Shown here piece by piece: positions 21,501 through 36,500 of a stretch of 64,000 nt of DNA (the stretch's first letter is position 1; every line of letters begins with the position of its first letter). The notes beneath the pieces are model-generated. The model was not told the origin of the DNA, searched no databases, and worked only from the letters and a program-made list of their open reading frames with translations. Source of the DNA: Tyto alba (Eukaryota > Chordata > Aves > Strigiformes > Tytonidae); contig NW_024881329.1 in NCBI RefSeq assembly GCF_018691265.1, forward strand, positions 5,146,001-5,210,000, read 5' to 3'. Made by a program: the position numbers and the translations under genes.

Positions 21501-24500
21501 TTCTTTATAATGTGCAAAATAATGGATTTAGGTTTGTATAAGATGCCTCCAGAATGGAACTGCACATGAAATGTGGCTTTTAATGACGTAACTGAAATTG
21601 ACACCTGGAAAATTCACAAGAATGAAGCTTTTCTTTTATTGGGGGGGAGGGAAAGGATCTACTCTGAGCTAATTTCACCTGCATGCCTTTGAAAATCTGG
21701 TCCGCTGGCTCTTTCTCTCACTGTCTGCTGTGCGTATACTTAGGAGGGTCATAGTCTCTAAATATTTCTCCTGATATTCTTAGAGACTTTGACTTTTTTC
21801 ATGGAATAACTAGAAATCAAAACCTTCCATTTGGCATGGATGTGTTAAAATCAAGAACAACAAACTATATATGCTCTTTTTGGCTTAGTTTTGTTTGAAT
21901 TTTAGTATGGATTCCAGGTAGTGGAGTCTAGCTGAAGATGTAGAGGAGATTCTTGGAAGCAAGAGTGGGGTCTCTGGTGCTTGTATGAATACTGGGTATT
22001 AAGCTTCCCTGAGCTCTGCACTCAGTGAACATCTTGATTCAGAGCTAGGTGAAGCCTCCGGAGGAGAGCACACATGATTTCACTCTCTGTGTGCTGGACT
22101 GCACAAACAAATTAGCATGAAGAGAAGGACAGAGAAAGTGCAATGAACCTATAAAGAAATTCTAAAATTCTATCCGTTCCTGAGGCACTACAGCTATGGG
22201 ACTTCTGTTACTGAGTCCTCAAAAACATTACTGAGTCCTCAAAAACATCCTAATGTAGGCCTCAGAGCTGAGACACGTTGCTTAGTATTTTCTTAGTTGT
22301 CTTACCTGGTAAATGTGGCTACCACTGTTTGTTGCTTGATGACTTCACCAGGATTATCTGTATGTTTTGGCATAAAGGTCCTTTAAAGTGTAATTTGAAT
22401 CAGTGAAAATGAAGTGAATGTACCATTAAACCTAATGAATAAGTTAAGTGATTTTGTTGGTTGATGTGTTTTAATCTCTTTTATCTGTGTTTACTCTGGA
22501 AAGAGAGTGGTTTGGTGCTTCAGTGGGGAACTGGCATGGCGTCTCAGGCAAAGCGTGCAAACCAAGGAAGAACCCTCCCACTGTTCTTGACAGCAAAGGA
22601 ACCCTGTGAAGTAACAGGTAATCCAGGAATCTGATTCCTTTGTGAAGGTGAATAGAGTGATATGTAGCATCCTTTTATTATAAAGCCACTTGCTATTATA
22701 ATCGTGTAGTAGAGTATCTGAAGGGTAGAATGGGTGTACAAGGCCATAATCTATGGGGGAGAACAGTAGTGAGTCTTGCAGTGTCTGTGGCCCAAAAGCA
22801 GAGACTTTTGTTGTAAAATTCACCATCATCCCGTTAAGCTTGTGTGCATGTCTGTGCATTAAATGATACCTGCTGTACAAATTTTATGAGACTAATTTAT
22901 CTCTAGGCTTGGAAGATGTAAAGGTGAAGACAGTCGCTGCGGGCTCCTGTCATTCAGTGTCACTCACAGGTAGGCCTTGGGTACAGAAGTGAAAATCCTT
23001 GTCTCAGCCTATAAAGGTTTTTGTGTTTGGAAACGTGTGTCAATTTTGGTTAGACTGGTAAAATTTGATTTGGCCTAGTTAGTGCTTGTTTGTTTTTGTA
23101 GTAGTTTTGGATTCTGAGAACTTTCCTTTAAGAGCTGGATTCATGTTTTGAATTCTCTGATTTCTGTCTATTTTTTTCTTGGGGTCAGGTGTGACAACCC
23201 TTATGAGTAAGTATGAGTAGGGATCTGGGCTCTTTACTTAATGGTTAGAAGCTCTGAAAGGATTTGTGGAGGCACGTGGTTGGGTATGTCTCTGGAGCTG
23301 CAGCATGATGCCCTGTTGGGTAACGGGGTGGTTGAGTGCTGGAACCAGTGCAGCCCTTTGTCCATGGTGTGGTAGGTGGTTGTCCCAGGAAAGACTGTGG
23401 TGGCTGCCCTGCTTCTGTTGCCTGAGCTGTAGGGATGGGAGATGGCCTGGGGCTATCTTGGGTGGCTCTAATGTGACAGTGGGCAGATCTGTGTGAGGCG
23501 ATGTAAGAGCACGAGGCTTGCTTAAAGCAGTAAGAAGTTGCTTTAATCACTTAGGCACTTCCATAATGTCTGCCATATGTTCTTTGATCTTTAGGCAGTG
23601 CTCCCATGCTGGAGTATTAAGTATCTAGTAATGAAAGTCTAATAAAGATTTATTGTTGTGTTTTGGTGGTGTTTTTTTTGTTTGTTTGTTTGTTTTGGGG
23701 GAGAAAGGGAAACAAAATTGCTTTTCGTGCTGTAATCAGTTTTGAAGTGTGGAAAATATATTGAACCTTATGAAAATAAGTATTTTCCAAACTTTATAGG
23801 AACAAGATTTTAGCAAACATGCAGCCATCTGGTACCTCTGTCATCCTTTAGGAGAGCACTAGAGTATTTGCTTATGCAGATTTACAGAGATTTAGTTGTA
23901 TGGAGAGGTGTTCCAAGATGTAAATTATATTGAATTCTGAGATGCAAAGTGTATGTGCAATTAGTGAAGAAGAACTGTAAGGACAAATAGAATCTACTTT
24001 AGCTAATTAGCACTCTATTTGGAGTGAACAATTACTCTTTCATGCTTTCGCTTTTATTTGAGCGCAGTCTATTTGGCAGCAGGGAGACCAAGATTAACAA
24101 AGTAAGTGCCAAAGTCTTTAATAATGTGATACTATTGCTGTCCTTCATCCTGCACGATACTTGTTATTACTTAAAATATTTTGTATTTTAAAGATATGTC
24201 GTATAGTAAAGGTGGTAGTGCCGGGTGTAGTGTTTAAATGGGGATTTTTTTCCTGGGACTCTGACACTGTGATGCAGTTTCCTTTGGCTTTGATTCACAA
24301 GCTGCCTGCTGGTAGGATACCAAACACCTGCAATTGGGCAGGTTCTTGACACAACTGCTGAAGTGGGTTTTTGCAAACATAAATGGCGATTCCTTTAAAA
24401 AAAGGATGGTAGTTTACCTGTATCCAAACTGGCCTGAACCAAACTGGACTTACCTAAGCAGTTATCTTGTTACTGTCAATTGGTCGTTAGGCTGTGAGCA

Positions 24501-27500
24501 ACTCCAGCTTGCACTGGTGAAACATATGAAGCAATGTGGATGTTTCTGTAAATATAATTATCTCTGTGGGTGGAATCTTGGAGTGTGCACTTGCACAAAT
24601 TCTTAATCTAGAAAAGGGGTTGGCAACTTTAAGTAATCACTTAAAGTCTCTCGCTATTTCTCTAGCATTGTTTTGAGGCGTGATAATATTTTAATTTTGC
24701 CTTGTGATGGTTGGTACCTGCTTTAGTTGTATGTTGATAGCTGCATGTCCAATTCCTTTAGGAAGTGACTGTGCAGGGTGAGACAAGGAGCATTAGCCTG
24801 CCCCTGTTTTTGGGGATTTATAACTGAAGAAGGCAGGAGAGTTATGAGCAGAGCCAGGAGTCTGTAGCTCATGTAGAGAGGCTAGGAGAGTGTAATGCAG
24901 AGCAGGAGAAGCCAGCCAGGCTTTGAAGAGTCCCAGGTGCTGGAGGGGAGTTAAATTATTTGCTGCAATTTAGTAAGTTATTTACTGGACTGAATCAAAG
25001 CTTTGGGGTGGAGGTAAAAGCTGGCCTGCAAGAACAGAGTGTGCTGAGAGGGACTGCTCAGTGAGTATCCCCAAGATGCTTTGATTTTTTTTTTTTTTTT
25101 TTTCTTGGAGAAGTTGACTGCTGTGGTTAGTTTGCTGATAAAAATTAGCTTTTGCTATAAACATATTTCATTCATCTTTGAGAGTCTCACAGTAGAAATG
25201 AGGTCTAGACAGTTTAACCTGAAAGCTCTGGTTGTTTGAGGGAGTCAATACAGCCGTCAGACAACAGGCTAGGTTGTCAAGGTCCCTGCAAATATTTCTG
25301 ATATCCTAGTTACAGTGTGTGTGCACGTGGTAAAGAATGGTAGGAAAAAGCATACAATAAAAAGACAAATTGAATGAAACCTTGCTCTTTCCTCACCATT
25401 ACTGAGCTGAGAAGGAGTCTGCCTCTGGTGATGTTCTATGTATATCTCTTTAAACAAATTTTACTTTTCTGTTTATTATAGGTGAAGGACACCTGTATGT
25501 TTGGGGTAGCAACAAACATGGGCAGCTGTTGAGCAAAGAAATCTTTCTTGCTGAGCCCAAGAAGATTGAGACTCAGTTTTTCTCACATGAAAAGATTGGA
25601 GCAGTTTGGTGTGGCTGGACCCACTTGGTGGCACGAACAGGTAGGACATCTAAAAAGAACTAACGTATAGCACAAGAACAGTATATTGCCTTTATTGCAT
25701 GCAAACAGTGTTCTTTTGCACTGATATCAGTCGGATACTGAGTTTTGCAGTTTCACCTGAGCAGTGGTGGTCTCTTGAAAAACATGAGGACAGACATCCT
25801 TTGGCTTCTGTCCCTGAAGTATTATTGCCCTCATAGATCAGAGGGCCTGGCATCTTCATAAATGCAGTAGCACCTGCATGTACACACTAGAAGGATGGAG
25901 CCTCTCTGCATCATCAGGTTACTGGTATACCAGAATATATATATGTGAGCTTCTAAAGATCATTCTGCTGGGTGAGTTATGACATCTTCTATGGAGAGGA
26001 AAAAATTTGTGGAAAACTTGCTTCAGAAAATAGGTAAGAAAAAATGGCTGCAACTTCCAAGACACGTAACTATATTTGACAGGAAGATATGGGCAAAACT
26101 CTCATTCAGGGCCCAAGAATTAGGGAGAGGGGAAGATAATCCTGAGGAAGCATCTGTCTGAAAGGCATGAGGGCATAGATAGGTACCATTCCCAGGTTAC
26201 CTGCGTGTTAGCTGAGGATCTTGAGAACAGGCATAGCCAAGAACAGTCTGTTTCTGCCATCCCATCTGAGAAGACATGGTCTCGATGCAGTACATGAAAT
26301 GCATCACATGGCTTTGCATAACGGTACTAACCTTTCTGTACTTCAAGAGTGAGCCTAGCTTTTTGTGCTGTTCTTCTTTACTGAAGTGTTTTAAAGACAA
26401 ATAAAATCATGTGTTCAGAAGGAAGTCAATAAACTAATCTGGCCTCTGTGTGTGTGAGTTTGTGATCAAACCCAGAAAATGTTTAGAAAAGATGGCTAAA
26501 AAAGGACATCATCAGATTTGAGGAGCATCCCCTGAAGATGAAATGGAGGAAGATTTAATGTTGAAGCTATACTTTCCTGGGAACATTTCCAGTGAGGATG
26601 GTGTGAAAGCTTGCCACGTGCAGAAGGCTGTAGGGTTAGATTCTTTCCTGGGAAAAGAGAAGAGGAAGGTTATGTAGTAATGACATCCATGCATAAAAGG
26701 ATGGTTGGTCTGATAAAGGTCATCTGAATACATTTGTATTGTTGCCCTTTGTGAAACACAAAGGCAGGAGAAAAAAATAGAGGAGATGGAAAAGTAAGGC
26801 AGGCATCTGAAACTATTTTGTGGTGTTCACGTGTGAACAGTCTGTGGCATTTTCTGCTTCTGTTGCACAGTGTGGTGTGGTAGTTAAGACTAACAAGAAG
26901 ATGAAAGTCTTCCATACAGTAAACAGAGCAGCCGGACTTACATTAGCAGGGGTAGCATATGGGCATTTCTGCTTTTACCTTGTATAAACTGCCAGCTGAG
27001 GGAATGAAGAGCAGGTGAAAACATTTTTCCTAGAGTCACACTGGAGATTGAAGAGCGTGTTGTTCTGTCAGGATACAGCCTGTGGGGAAAACTGCAGAAG
27101 GGGCCACAGGTCTGTTACAGATATTTACTGGGTTCTGTAATTACAGGTACTAGTTCAAGGAGTGCTTAGCCTTCAGCATGGGTAGTTTTATTTAAATGGA
27201 ATTCTTACATGCCCAAAGGTCAGTGTGTGCTTAAGTGTTCTATTAAATTGGGGCTGTAAATCCTGAAATGGTTGCGCACTAATGTCCCTTGCTCTGTGAG
27301 AAAAATGTCTGTTTTAATTACTGTATACTGTGAACTCTTGGTGCTAGTATTTGGAGGGATGTGATGCATGACTAGAAAAACAAATTGGTTAAGTGTTCTG
27401 TTTCATAGCCTTCATTGATTGACATCAAAGTACATGACAGAAATGCCATGTAAAAAACCTGCATTACTCTAGCTGCTCTCTTATCTGTTTAAAATAAATG

Positions 27501-30500
27501 TTTGGACTCTGATTTTTAAAGTATGTTACACTGAAAATTTCAGAGCTGTAGTCAGTGCTACATGCTGTTCGGAAACTTTTCAGTTGGAGTAAAGGAGTTT
27601 ATTTGAAAATGTCTAATTATTGAATAAAGTGTTTAGTGTCATTGTCACTGGAACAGAAATGGTAGAAAAAGCCCATTAGTCAGGATAACTTAATTTTTAA
27701 AAAGAGAGTCTTGTCAATGTGGTTTGCCTTGCTTCACTATTTCTTAATAGTGCATAGCCACTAAGTAAAATTTCCCCAAAGTTTTAGTAACTTCAGTGTT
27801 TCACTTAGTTGATACTTATCCATGGCCACTACAGAAATTAAGGGGATATTTTAGTAGGTGATCTTTAAGAAGAAGGAAAAAAAAAAAAAAAAAAAGCGTG
27901 TTGAGTGACTAGCAGGGGTATTTTTTTGTGAATGTTTGACAGGAATTTAAATAAAAATAGACTGACTTTTTACATTTGCATTAGAAAACTGGCCAAGTGA
28001 TGCAGTGGCATCAGTTATTGCTGAAACTGAATTTTATGTATTTAGAATTTTAAATCTCTTCAAAAGTCAATAGACCTGAACCTAAATCATACAGAATAAG
28101 ATTTTGAATGACCTATGGCAGCCTCTGGATACCAGTCAGAATCTCTTGGGATTTTTAAGTGTTGCTCAACTGCTAGACATAGTGTGAGCTAAGCACTTAA
28201 CTGTTTCTGAAAAATCACTTGCTGCCTGTGACTAAACTTGCACCTGAGTAACTGAAAAATGCAGCCCACTTGAAAACTCTTCCTTTCATGCAGTTCTTCT
28301 TGCATTATTTTTACCTCCTCCTAGCAAAGGAGGAAATGCTGCTTCAGTTTCCTGGTGCTGAAGTGACACAAACCAGTGGTCTCCGAACTACTGATTGTGA
28401 ACACCTATCAGTAAAACTTTTTGAGCACACCCCCCAATATATTTGTACTTGATTTATTTATAAATTATAGATGTGTACTACTGTAATATGTTATGCAAAT
28501 TATAAAACATGGACAATAGAAATTTTAAAAAGGATGAGATAACGATGAAATAAACACTACTTCAAATATTATTTTAGTAACTAAATTAAAACAAATTATT
28601 AAACTAAAATATTTATTATTTTCTTCCTGTCCTCCAGTGGATTGTCTTGTACATCCTCTGGGCTGCATGCACTCCAATTTGGAGACCACTGATACAAACA
28701 ATTCCTGCTTACTTTGGAGAGTTCCACAATTAGTGGCAAGGAAGCAAAATAGAGTGATTTTTGAACATAGGAAAATGGAAGGAAGGGATATTGTAGTATG
28801 ATGCTTCTCTCTGTTGTTGAAAGTAGGAATCTACTTTGGAAAGACATTGCAGTGTATAGGGATTTTTCTGCATAAAAGAATGGATAAGGTTTTTTTTCCT
28901 AATTAATAGTCTCACCATGATGCAAAATTTAATAGTTTAACATTTATGTTACTGTATTTGAAATCTAGTGTTGTGTTTTCCACAGAAGATAGTGGAATTT
29001 AAGAGGCCATTGAAATTCTTAGAGTTCTGTTTGGATTTCTCTCCTAGAACATTAATCTTGGTCAGAGTAGTAGTAACAAAAGATTCATAATTGCAGCTGT
29101 CTTGACAGTAAATTAAAACTTTTCTCATTGGAAAGACGCAGGAAGAAACTGGGTGGACACCCTGTTCATACATAAATTCACAAACTCTGCCATTTCAAAA
29201 TGACATTTTGATCTTCATGTGCCAGATGAGCAGTGCTTGACTTGCAGGACTAATGGAACACTGAGAAGTAAAAGAGACAATGATGTTGTTAAAAGCAACC
29301 ATCTTGACGAATAGTGGGCGGTTTCGTGGATGCAGTGGTTTCTCACTTTTAAAGTCAGTCCAAGCAAGTTACCAACTTTGTTATCAGCAAATACAGAACA
29401 CAGCATAAGTATTTTCTGTATTAAGCTTCCCTCTTACATAAACAAGCCTGGTTTAAAAGGCTTTGTTTTTCTTTCAGGCTATTGGCAAAATTTTGCATTG
29501 TAACCTAAAGCAAAGCACACATCTTTTTTTTTTTAAATTTCTTTCCCACTCTGTCCTTACAAGGGATTTGAATTGAACCTGAAATCACTTTAATACTTGT
29601 ATCTCTTTCATATGCTATATTCTACCTCATTCAGTAACTGTTTTGAAAGTCCTGTTTCTTATAATTTCTCTTTAGAGTTGGGTCAACTCTCTTTTGTTGT
29701 TGTTTCTATCATAAAGCAGTTCAATTCAAGAAATCAATTCCTGAGAAATTAATTGCTTTACTTGAAGACGTTAAGGTATGTTTTCATAGGATGTTGTGGT
29801 TTTCATCCTCACTCTTAACTGCTCCTCATCAGCTCAAAATCTTGAATAATTTTGAATCATAGAGGTGTCTTGGACTGCTTCCATTTGTGTACAAACTTAC
29901 TGTAAAATAACTCACAAAATCCTTCAAGACAACTGCTTTTTTTTTTGCTGTGTTGATTACTGATTCCTACAGAGGAGAGAAACACAGTTAAGTTTTGTGA
30001 CACCGTTAGTACTCTTCCAAAGTGAGTGGTAGTATTTCACTACTAGCAGTGGTCCTAATCGATGACGGTGGGCCCAAAAAGTTCAAGGTTGAGAGCCCTT
30101 GGTTGCTTTTCGATCAGGTCTCTGATGATAAGATACGAACTTGTTAGTGTTTTGGCTTAGTTATTATTTTCTGCATGAATGCTTGTCTCAAGTGACTTTC
30201 AGACATGCTTTTCAATTATGTCAGGGCAGTTACTGCTCTACGTGAAGGACAGACCAGATGCATTCTTCTGTCCGTGGACTCTAAATGCAAGTATTATTCT
30301 CTTCAGGCAACTGCTTTGTAAAATGGCTTGCTTCCTTTCCAGCACTCTGCTTAATGGCACAAGGAACACCACTGCAGTATAAGTGATATTATTTTTGAAT
30401 AATAATGAGCGGCTGTCTTGCATTGCTCTGATTAACAATGTCAACTTCAATTTGTGGTTCTTCTCAAGTTGATGCAAACCCTTTGAGGGTAACTGCTGAA

Positions 30501-33500
30501 AGAGAGGTTATTGCTTAGATCATTTAAAATAGAGCTAAATTGTGGCCTGTAACGCTGAAGATGTAAATTAGGCTACTTTGGGAAATGATAAAACCGATCT
30601 GACTTGAAGGCAAACCTAAATATAGCAAGAGAAGTATTTTAAAGACTTAGAGGTGAATCATCAACTTCAATTCAAAACAAGTTATTTTCTTTTAACTGGG
30701 ATGCCTAATAAATAAGCTTTCTTAATCTGGCCTGTTTTATTATCTAAGTTTTCCTGAATATGTTCACTAATCTGTTTTTCGTGTATCATCCCATAAAATT
30801 ATGCCTTGTTTGAGCTCAGATAAAGAATTCCAAGGTCTTTCACCCAGAAGGAGTTACCTTAAAAATGCAGTTAAAATGGTGTTTCTGCTGCCTATGCAAA
30901 ACTGCCTACAGCTAAAAACTCTTGGAGGAACAAAATGCCCTGACATAGTGTGAATAATATTCTCAATCCTCATTCCAAATGTGCTTCTGAATTTCTGTGT
31001 CTTTGAATGCCACTTGATGTCGTTGTTGAAGAACTGCAGTTTGGTCCAGGTGTCCGGTGATAGTTGCTCTGTAGTTTGAACCCTGCGTTTCCCAAAGCAC
31101 AGCCTTAGGCATCCAATCTTGTAAAAATAGATAATTTAGTAGAGTGGTACAGCAGCAGGATCAGCTTGAGCTGGCTGCCTCTGGTGAGGGACCTTGAACA
31201 AGGAAATCCTTGGCCAATTGTACCCTTACAGACTATTCACCTGCCCCTCGCGCACCCTTCACGCTCTCTTCACTTGCCCTTCGGGTCTAACAGTGATTCT
31301 GTTCTGAGATCATCTGACTCCATACTGGATTTCTTCACTGTCTCCAGCCTGGTGGTTACCTTGTCTAGTTGCAGCTGCTGTTGACAGTTGTACCCTCCTC
31401 ATTTTCTGGTTTGTACTGTCTCTGATGACTTTGTTCTGCTTGAGTTAGGTACAAATTTAGTACAAGTTCAGCAAATCTAGGTGAAATTTTGCAGCCTAAG
31501 GCTTCAGCAAATCTAGCTACTCTAGCTAAGTAAGTGAACAGCATACTAAACCACACAGCATTACAAGTCTAAGCAATTCATTCTATATAAAATTTAAGAA
31601 ATATTAGTTGTTTAGCTCAAATATTTAATAGTCATGTCATTTAGGCCACATAAAATAACTCTGAAGTGGTCTGACATGTTAGTGACCTACATGGTAAAAT
31701 AGAACCCATCTCCTGTTATTTCTGAAATGAATTAAAATGTGTCCCTCCAAATACTGAGGGCAGACCAAGGGAATATTTCTAATTAGCTGTTATGAAAAAA
31801 GGAGGCTTACTGCTGTAGTTGCACTTGCACGTGCTTTCTCTGGTGCCAGTCACTAGGCAAAACTGTCAGGCTTTGCTGGTAAGTGTGGTGTACTGGTCGA
31901 TGTGGTGTGGCTGCCGGGAGGCGAGGTGGAAGGACAGTGCTCTCAGGCATCCAAGCAGTGTGGTTGCAGCCCACTAGAGGTCCTTTCCAGTTTTCTTCTG
32001 AATCGAGACCTGGCAGCCTTCCTTAGCAGCTCCCTAGGACAGCAAATACTGATTTTTAATTTTTTTTTTTTTTTTTAAATATTTGTCTGTGATACCACTA
32101 AGGCATCTGTTTAATGGGAGCTCTCCTCTCCTTTTTTTTAGCCACTATAGCTGACAGTCAAACAGTTTGAAACTGGATTTCTAGCTGTATTTCATTTGGT
32201 AGGATGCTGATTTTTGGGAAAACAGGTATAATACTAGAAATTAGCTAAATCAAAACTTGCAAATTGATAGTAATCCGTGAACCCCTTTGAAGCAGAACCT
32301 GCAAAATGATTGTTTAAGAAAGAAAAGCCTTTGTCCATCTGCCTCAGTAAACTAGCTAAAATCTGGTAAATGTACTTGCTTTTCTATGGGTTTGTGGTGC
32401 ATGGTTGTTCTGACCTCCTTCTTACAGTGCTGTAGCTTGATGTTAATGAAGCAACAGGAGCTTATGCTTCAGATCCTTCCTGTTAGTTGCTTATTGTTGT
32501 AATAAATACTACTGTTTTTGTGCACTATAAGAGAAAGCAACAAAATATTTCAGTTGAAGATGCATAGAGTTTAAAGCAGAAATAGCTGCTACAGGGGAGA
32601 TTATATAAGTTATTCCAAAGTCTGCTGTTGAATTTCACCTGTATGCCCCATTGTTAAGCCCAGTAATTTTTACTTGATGGAAATGTAACCTCTAGAAGAC
32701 ATTTGCCTGTTTGTTTGTTTTATTTTTTTCCCCATCCTTTTTTTTAAAGATGCTGGATTGCAGGTCTGGTGACTGAATTAGACTGTCACTGGCACCGATG
32801 TAGTTGCCTGGTTTGCACTTACACTGGGATGGGTGGGCCACTATTCTTTTGACTTGTGCCCAGGCAGACCTGGCAGCTCTACTAGGATACTTTGAGAGGC
32901 TGGAAGGTTCACCTCTGCTATTGATAGTTTGTTCCAGTGCTGAGGCTCCGGCTTAAGACAAAAAAGAAAAATGTCAAAGTGAACGCTGAATTGCTATCAT
33001 GAATGGACTCTAACAGGAAAATGTGGCTGGCATGAAGCCCTTGTGGCACTTCATGTGTTTGTTCTAGGGCTTTTTAGGAGCTCTTACAGGACCCAAGTGG
33101 GAAGGTCTATTAAGTACCAAAATTGCTCAAGTTAGAATGAGCAGAATATAACTTCGTCCCCTAAAAACTATGAAGCTTGCGAGAGAATAGGTAGATCATG
33201 AAATGAGTTTTTAGTGCATGTATTGCATGTGTTTTCAGTTGTCATCACGTTCTGAGTTTACACTGGTGATATGGGTGGTTTACAACATATACATCTCATG
33301 ATCTGACTGACAGTACAACTTCTGGTTACATTTAAATTGAAGATGTTGGATGCATTTGGTTTAGGCTGTCAAATTTTAAAACTTTAGGGCCTGTCATGAA
33401 GGTCGTGCATTTGATTATAAAGGGTAGAGCATGGAAAAGGAGAGAAAGAAATGCACAAGCTTGGGGACCAAAATTCAGAAATTAAAGCTTTGCAGAAATT

Positions 33501-36500
33501 ACTGTGGGATCTGTGGAAAATTTAATGTGCAATAATAGGATTAAAGATTCTACATGCATATGGAAATTGCCTTATTTTTTGTATTGTCTTCAAAGCCGTC
33601 TCCTTGTTCAATCACACATCCATCTCTCATTGCTGTTTCAACTTTCACAGTAATTATTTTTAAGTGAAGTTTGTACAAGCCACTGAAGTAGGGGCTGATG
33701 AGAACTGTGTAGTACATGGGAAGTCTGTTCCTGTCTGGCAGCCTGCTGGGGGATAGGAAATGTGCTTTATCTTCCAGGATTTGGGGTGAAATTTATGGCA
33801 AGTTTACACCCTGTGGATACTCTGAAAATTGAAAGGTGTCTGAGAGAGCACATACATAAAGTAAAAATGAGCATTCACTTGACATTTTATGGATACGTGT
33901 AAGATTTTACAGGTGTCGAATTGGTGTTGAAGTGAGTTCAAGGTGTTTAACATAGCTTAATCTTATGTGTGTTGAGTTCACATTCTGAATTGGATTTATT
34001 TTATGTTTTTTTCTGTAGAGTCATATAGATAAGTAAGTACTTAAGCTCTGCAAAATGCATGTGTATAAGATAGAAAGTGTTCTGGAACTCTGTGGCAATT
34101 TACTATTTATTTTCTGTGAATACATCAATGTGGAAAATTGATTTTTGTTAAATAATTTATATGAAAGGAATCTTTTCTTTTGGCAGAAAGTTCCTTTCCA
34201 GTCATGAATCATCCCATTAATGCAAAAACTTTGAGGAAGATACAGTAAAGCTAATGAATTGGTGCACAAACATCTTTATTTGTTCTTAAGCACCACAGTC
34301 TGGGCAGCCCTGTGATACCTTTTTCTTTCTGAGGAAAGAACATCCTCACTAGAAAGAGCTGTTCTTTAGGTTAATCTGGTCCTTTTGAGAGCTTTGAAGG
34401 CAGATGTCCAGATTCCTCACATGGTCTTTAACTGTTTCTTTCAGTAATCCAGAATTCTGCTCTGACGAGATTGGTTTCTGTTGGTGAAATTTGGTCATCA
34501 AGTCTGCTTTGCCTATAGAAACAATTGTTTTCAATCCTCCTCACTCTTTGCTGATGAGAACAAACCTTGATTCCTCACCCGGAGTTCAGGAAATTCTGTG
34601 GCATCAGTCTTCTATAGGTGCTTGGGAAAAATGGCCAAGGATGAAAATCATTAGTGACTGATGAAAGCTCTGTTTTTCTATTCCTGGCATAACTTTTCCT
34701 ACTTTTTGTTCAAGCATAGCTCAGTCTGTATATCTATAGCCCCAACTTCGAGAGGTCTCTGAGGCCTGGTATATACAGATTCAACCAGTTCTCAGGAAGG
34801 AACCTTCAGTGAAAGTGAAGACTCCTGCAAAAATTAACTTTGCAAATGTGCAGTTCTGGAGTTGGGGTGCAACACCCTTCTTTCTGCAATATTTATCAAT
34901 GTTTAACCCTCTTTCCTTCTCCAAGGTACGGTAAGATCCTTTGTCTCCTCTGTGATTTTGTGCTATTGGTCTGCCTCGATTAAACATCTTCATTTTAATT
35001 GAGGGACCTGGTAGAATATGCTGTGCTTTTCTTTGCCTTGGTAGTTGAGCCTGAGGTTGAGGAGGTATCTTGGCCTGGAGAAAATGTTAGTCCTGTCTTT
35101 GTACTATGGAGGTTGAAGTTGGCTGTGTTTTCATGTGAATAGACCTCCTTGTTTCACTTCTTTGGGACCTTATTTTGTTCATGGATCAGTAAGATGGTCA
35201 GTCCGGTAGACCAAATCAAGAATCGACTGAAGTAGATTATATTGGAGAGGGAAAATCAAGGAAACCCAGAAAACCCGAGTTAGTGACCTGAAGAGCCTTA
35301 GTTCTTGGCAACTTAGGAAGTTTATCATGTTGTTACCGGTTCCTGGGGTTTGAATGGGAGTTCCTCCCTCCAGCAGCAGGGACAGAAATTTGCAGACAGT
35401 TTATTTATGGAAGGTTTCTGCAAATGAGATTTAAGCAGCCAAATCCTACACCACCTTTGGGGAAGATGAGGGGGTGAGATCTTGCCAGGGCTACTATGGA
35501 AGATTATTCTTTTAACTGCCAAATTGCCACTGAATCTGTGGGAAGGTTTTCTGCCAGAAGACAGATCTCAGTAAGTGGTGGATCTTCTGTGTGTGCTCTC
35601 TTGAGGTACAGCAGACTTTGTCTCCAGCAGCTATGGCTCACCAGCACAGCGGGAGCCTTATATTACATCCCACTCTGTGTGTGTCAGCCCCTCTTGTTTA
35701 GTTCTGTCTTACAACACAAACATGTTTCTTCTATTTTGTTCTTCTTTTAACAAGAACTGAATAAACAAAACCTGTGGGCTGGCTCTGGCGTATACAGTCT
35801 CTTGGTTTTTTTCTTGCTTTACAGTATCAGCTTTTCTTATCAAGTTATTGAATTTTTAGCTCATTGAAATTAAAGCATCCTAGATTTTATTTTCAAAACT
35901 GTATGGGTTTGAGTTCTAGATAGCTGTAAATAGCTAGAAGGAATTGGCATTTTCTTTGGCTTCATGGGCTGGCATCATTCCTTGGCTTTATTTTTAAACT
36001 TACAAAGTTGGAGAGTGCGTGTGTGTCTGTACAGTGCTTTGTGATGCTATACTCCTATTTCTGCTGCTCACTGCTGGGAGTTACTTCTACATGACTTTGG
36101 TAATGAAGAAATTCTTTTTATGGGTTGGTTGCTGAGGAGGAGGCTAGGTTCAATGTGAACTGAAGGTGCATTCTGAAAGGTTAGTATCAAGTGTTCAGAG
36201 TTGTTCATATGCAAAGATTTTTCACAGAAGCTTGCTAACAACATCTTTTGAGCAATTGTGTTGTTCCTTTGGTCACTGTCCTTCTTTTGCCTCTCCTTGT
36301 TCTTAGTAATTTTCAGTTGGTCAGTAAATAGTTGTGCATGCCATGCCATATTATATATTTAGTATGTGAAGAGAGAGGTGTCAGTAAGGTGCTAAACTGT
36401 CAATAATTTTGATTGAAGCGATTAATTGTAAAATAGAAATATCAGGGATTGGTATTAAGGGCAAAGAAACATCTCAATATTTATTTGAAATTCACCTTGT

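Noticed and set aside
30047..30102. CAGTGGTCC ... GGTTGAGAGCCCTTGG, resembling hAT ends
   Set aside because: Only about 56 bp apart, with poor pairing between the ends and no 8-bp target duplication.
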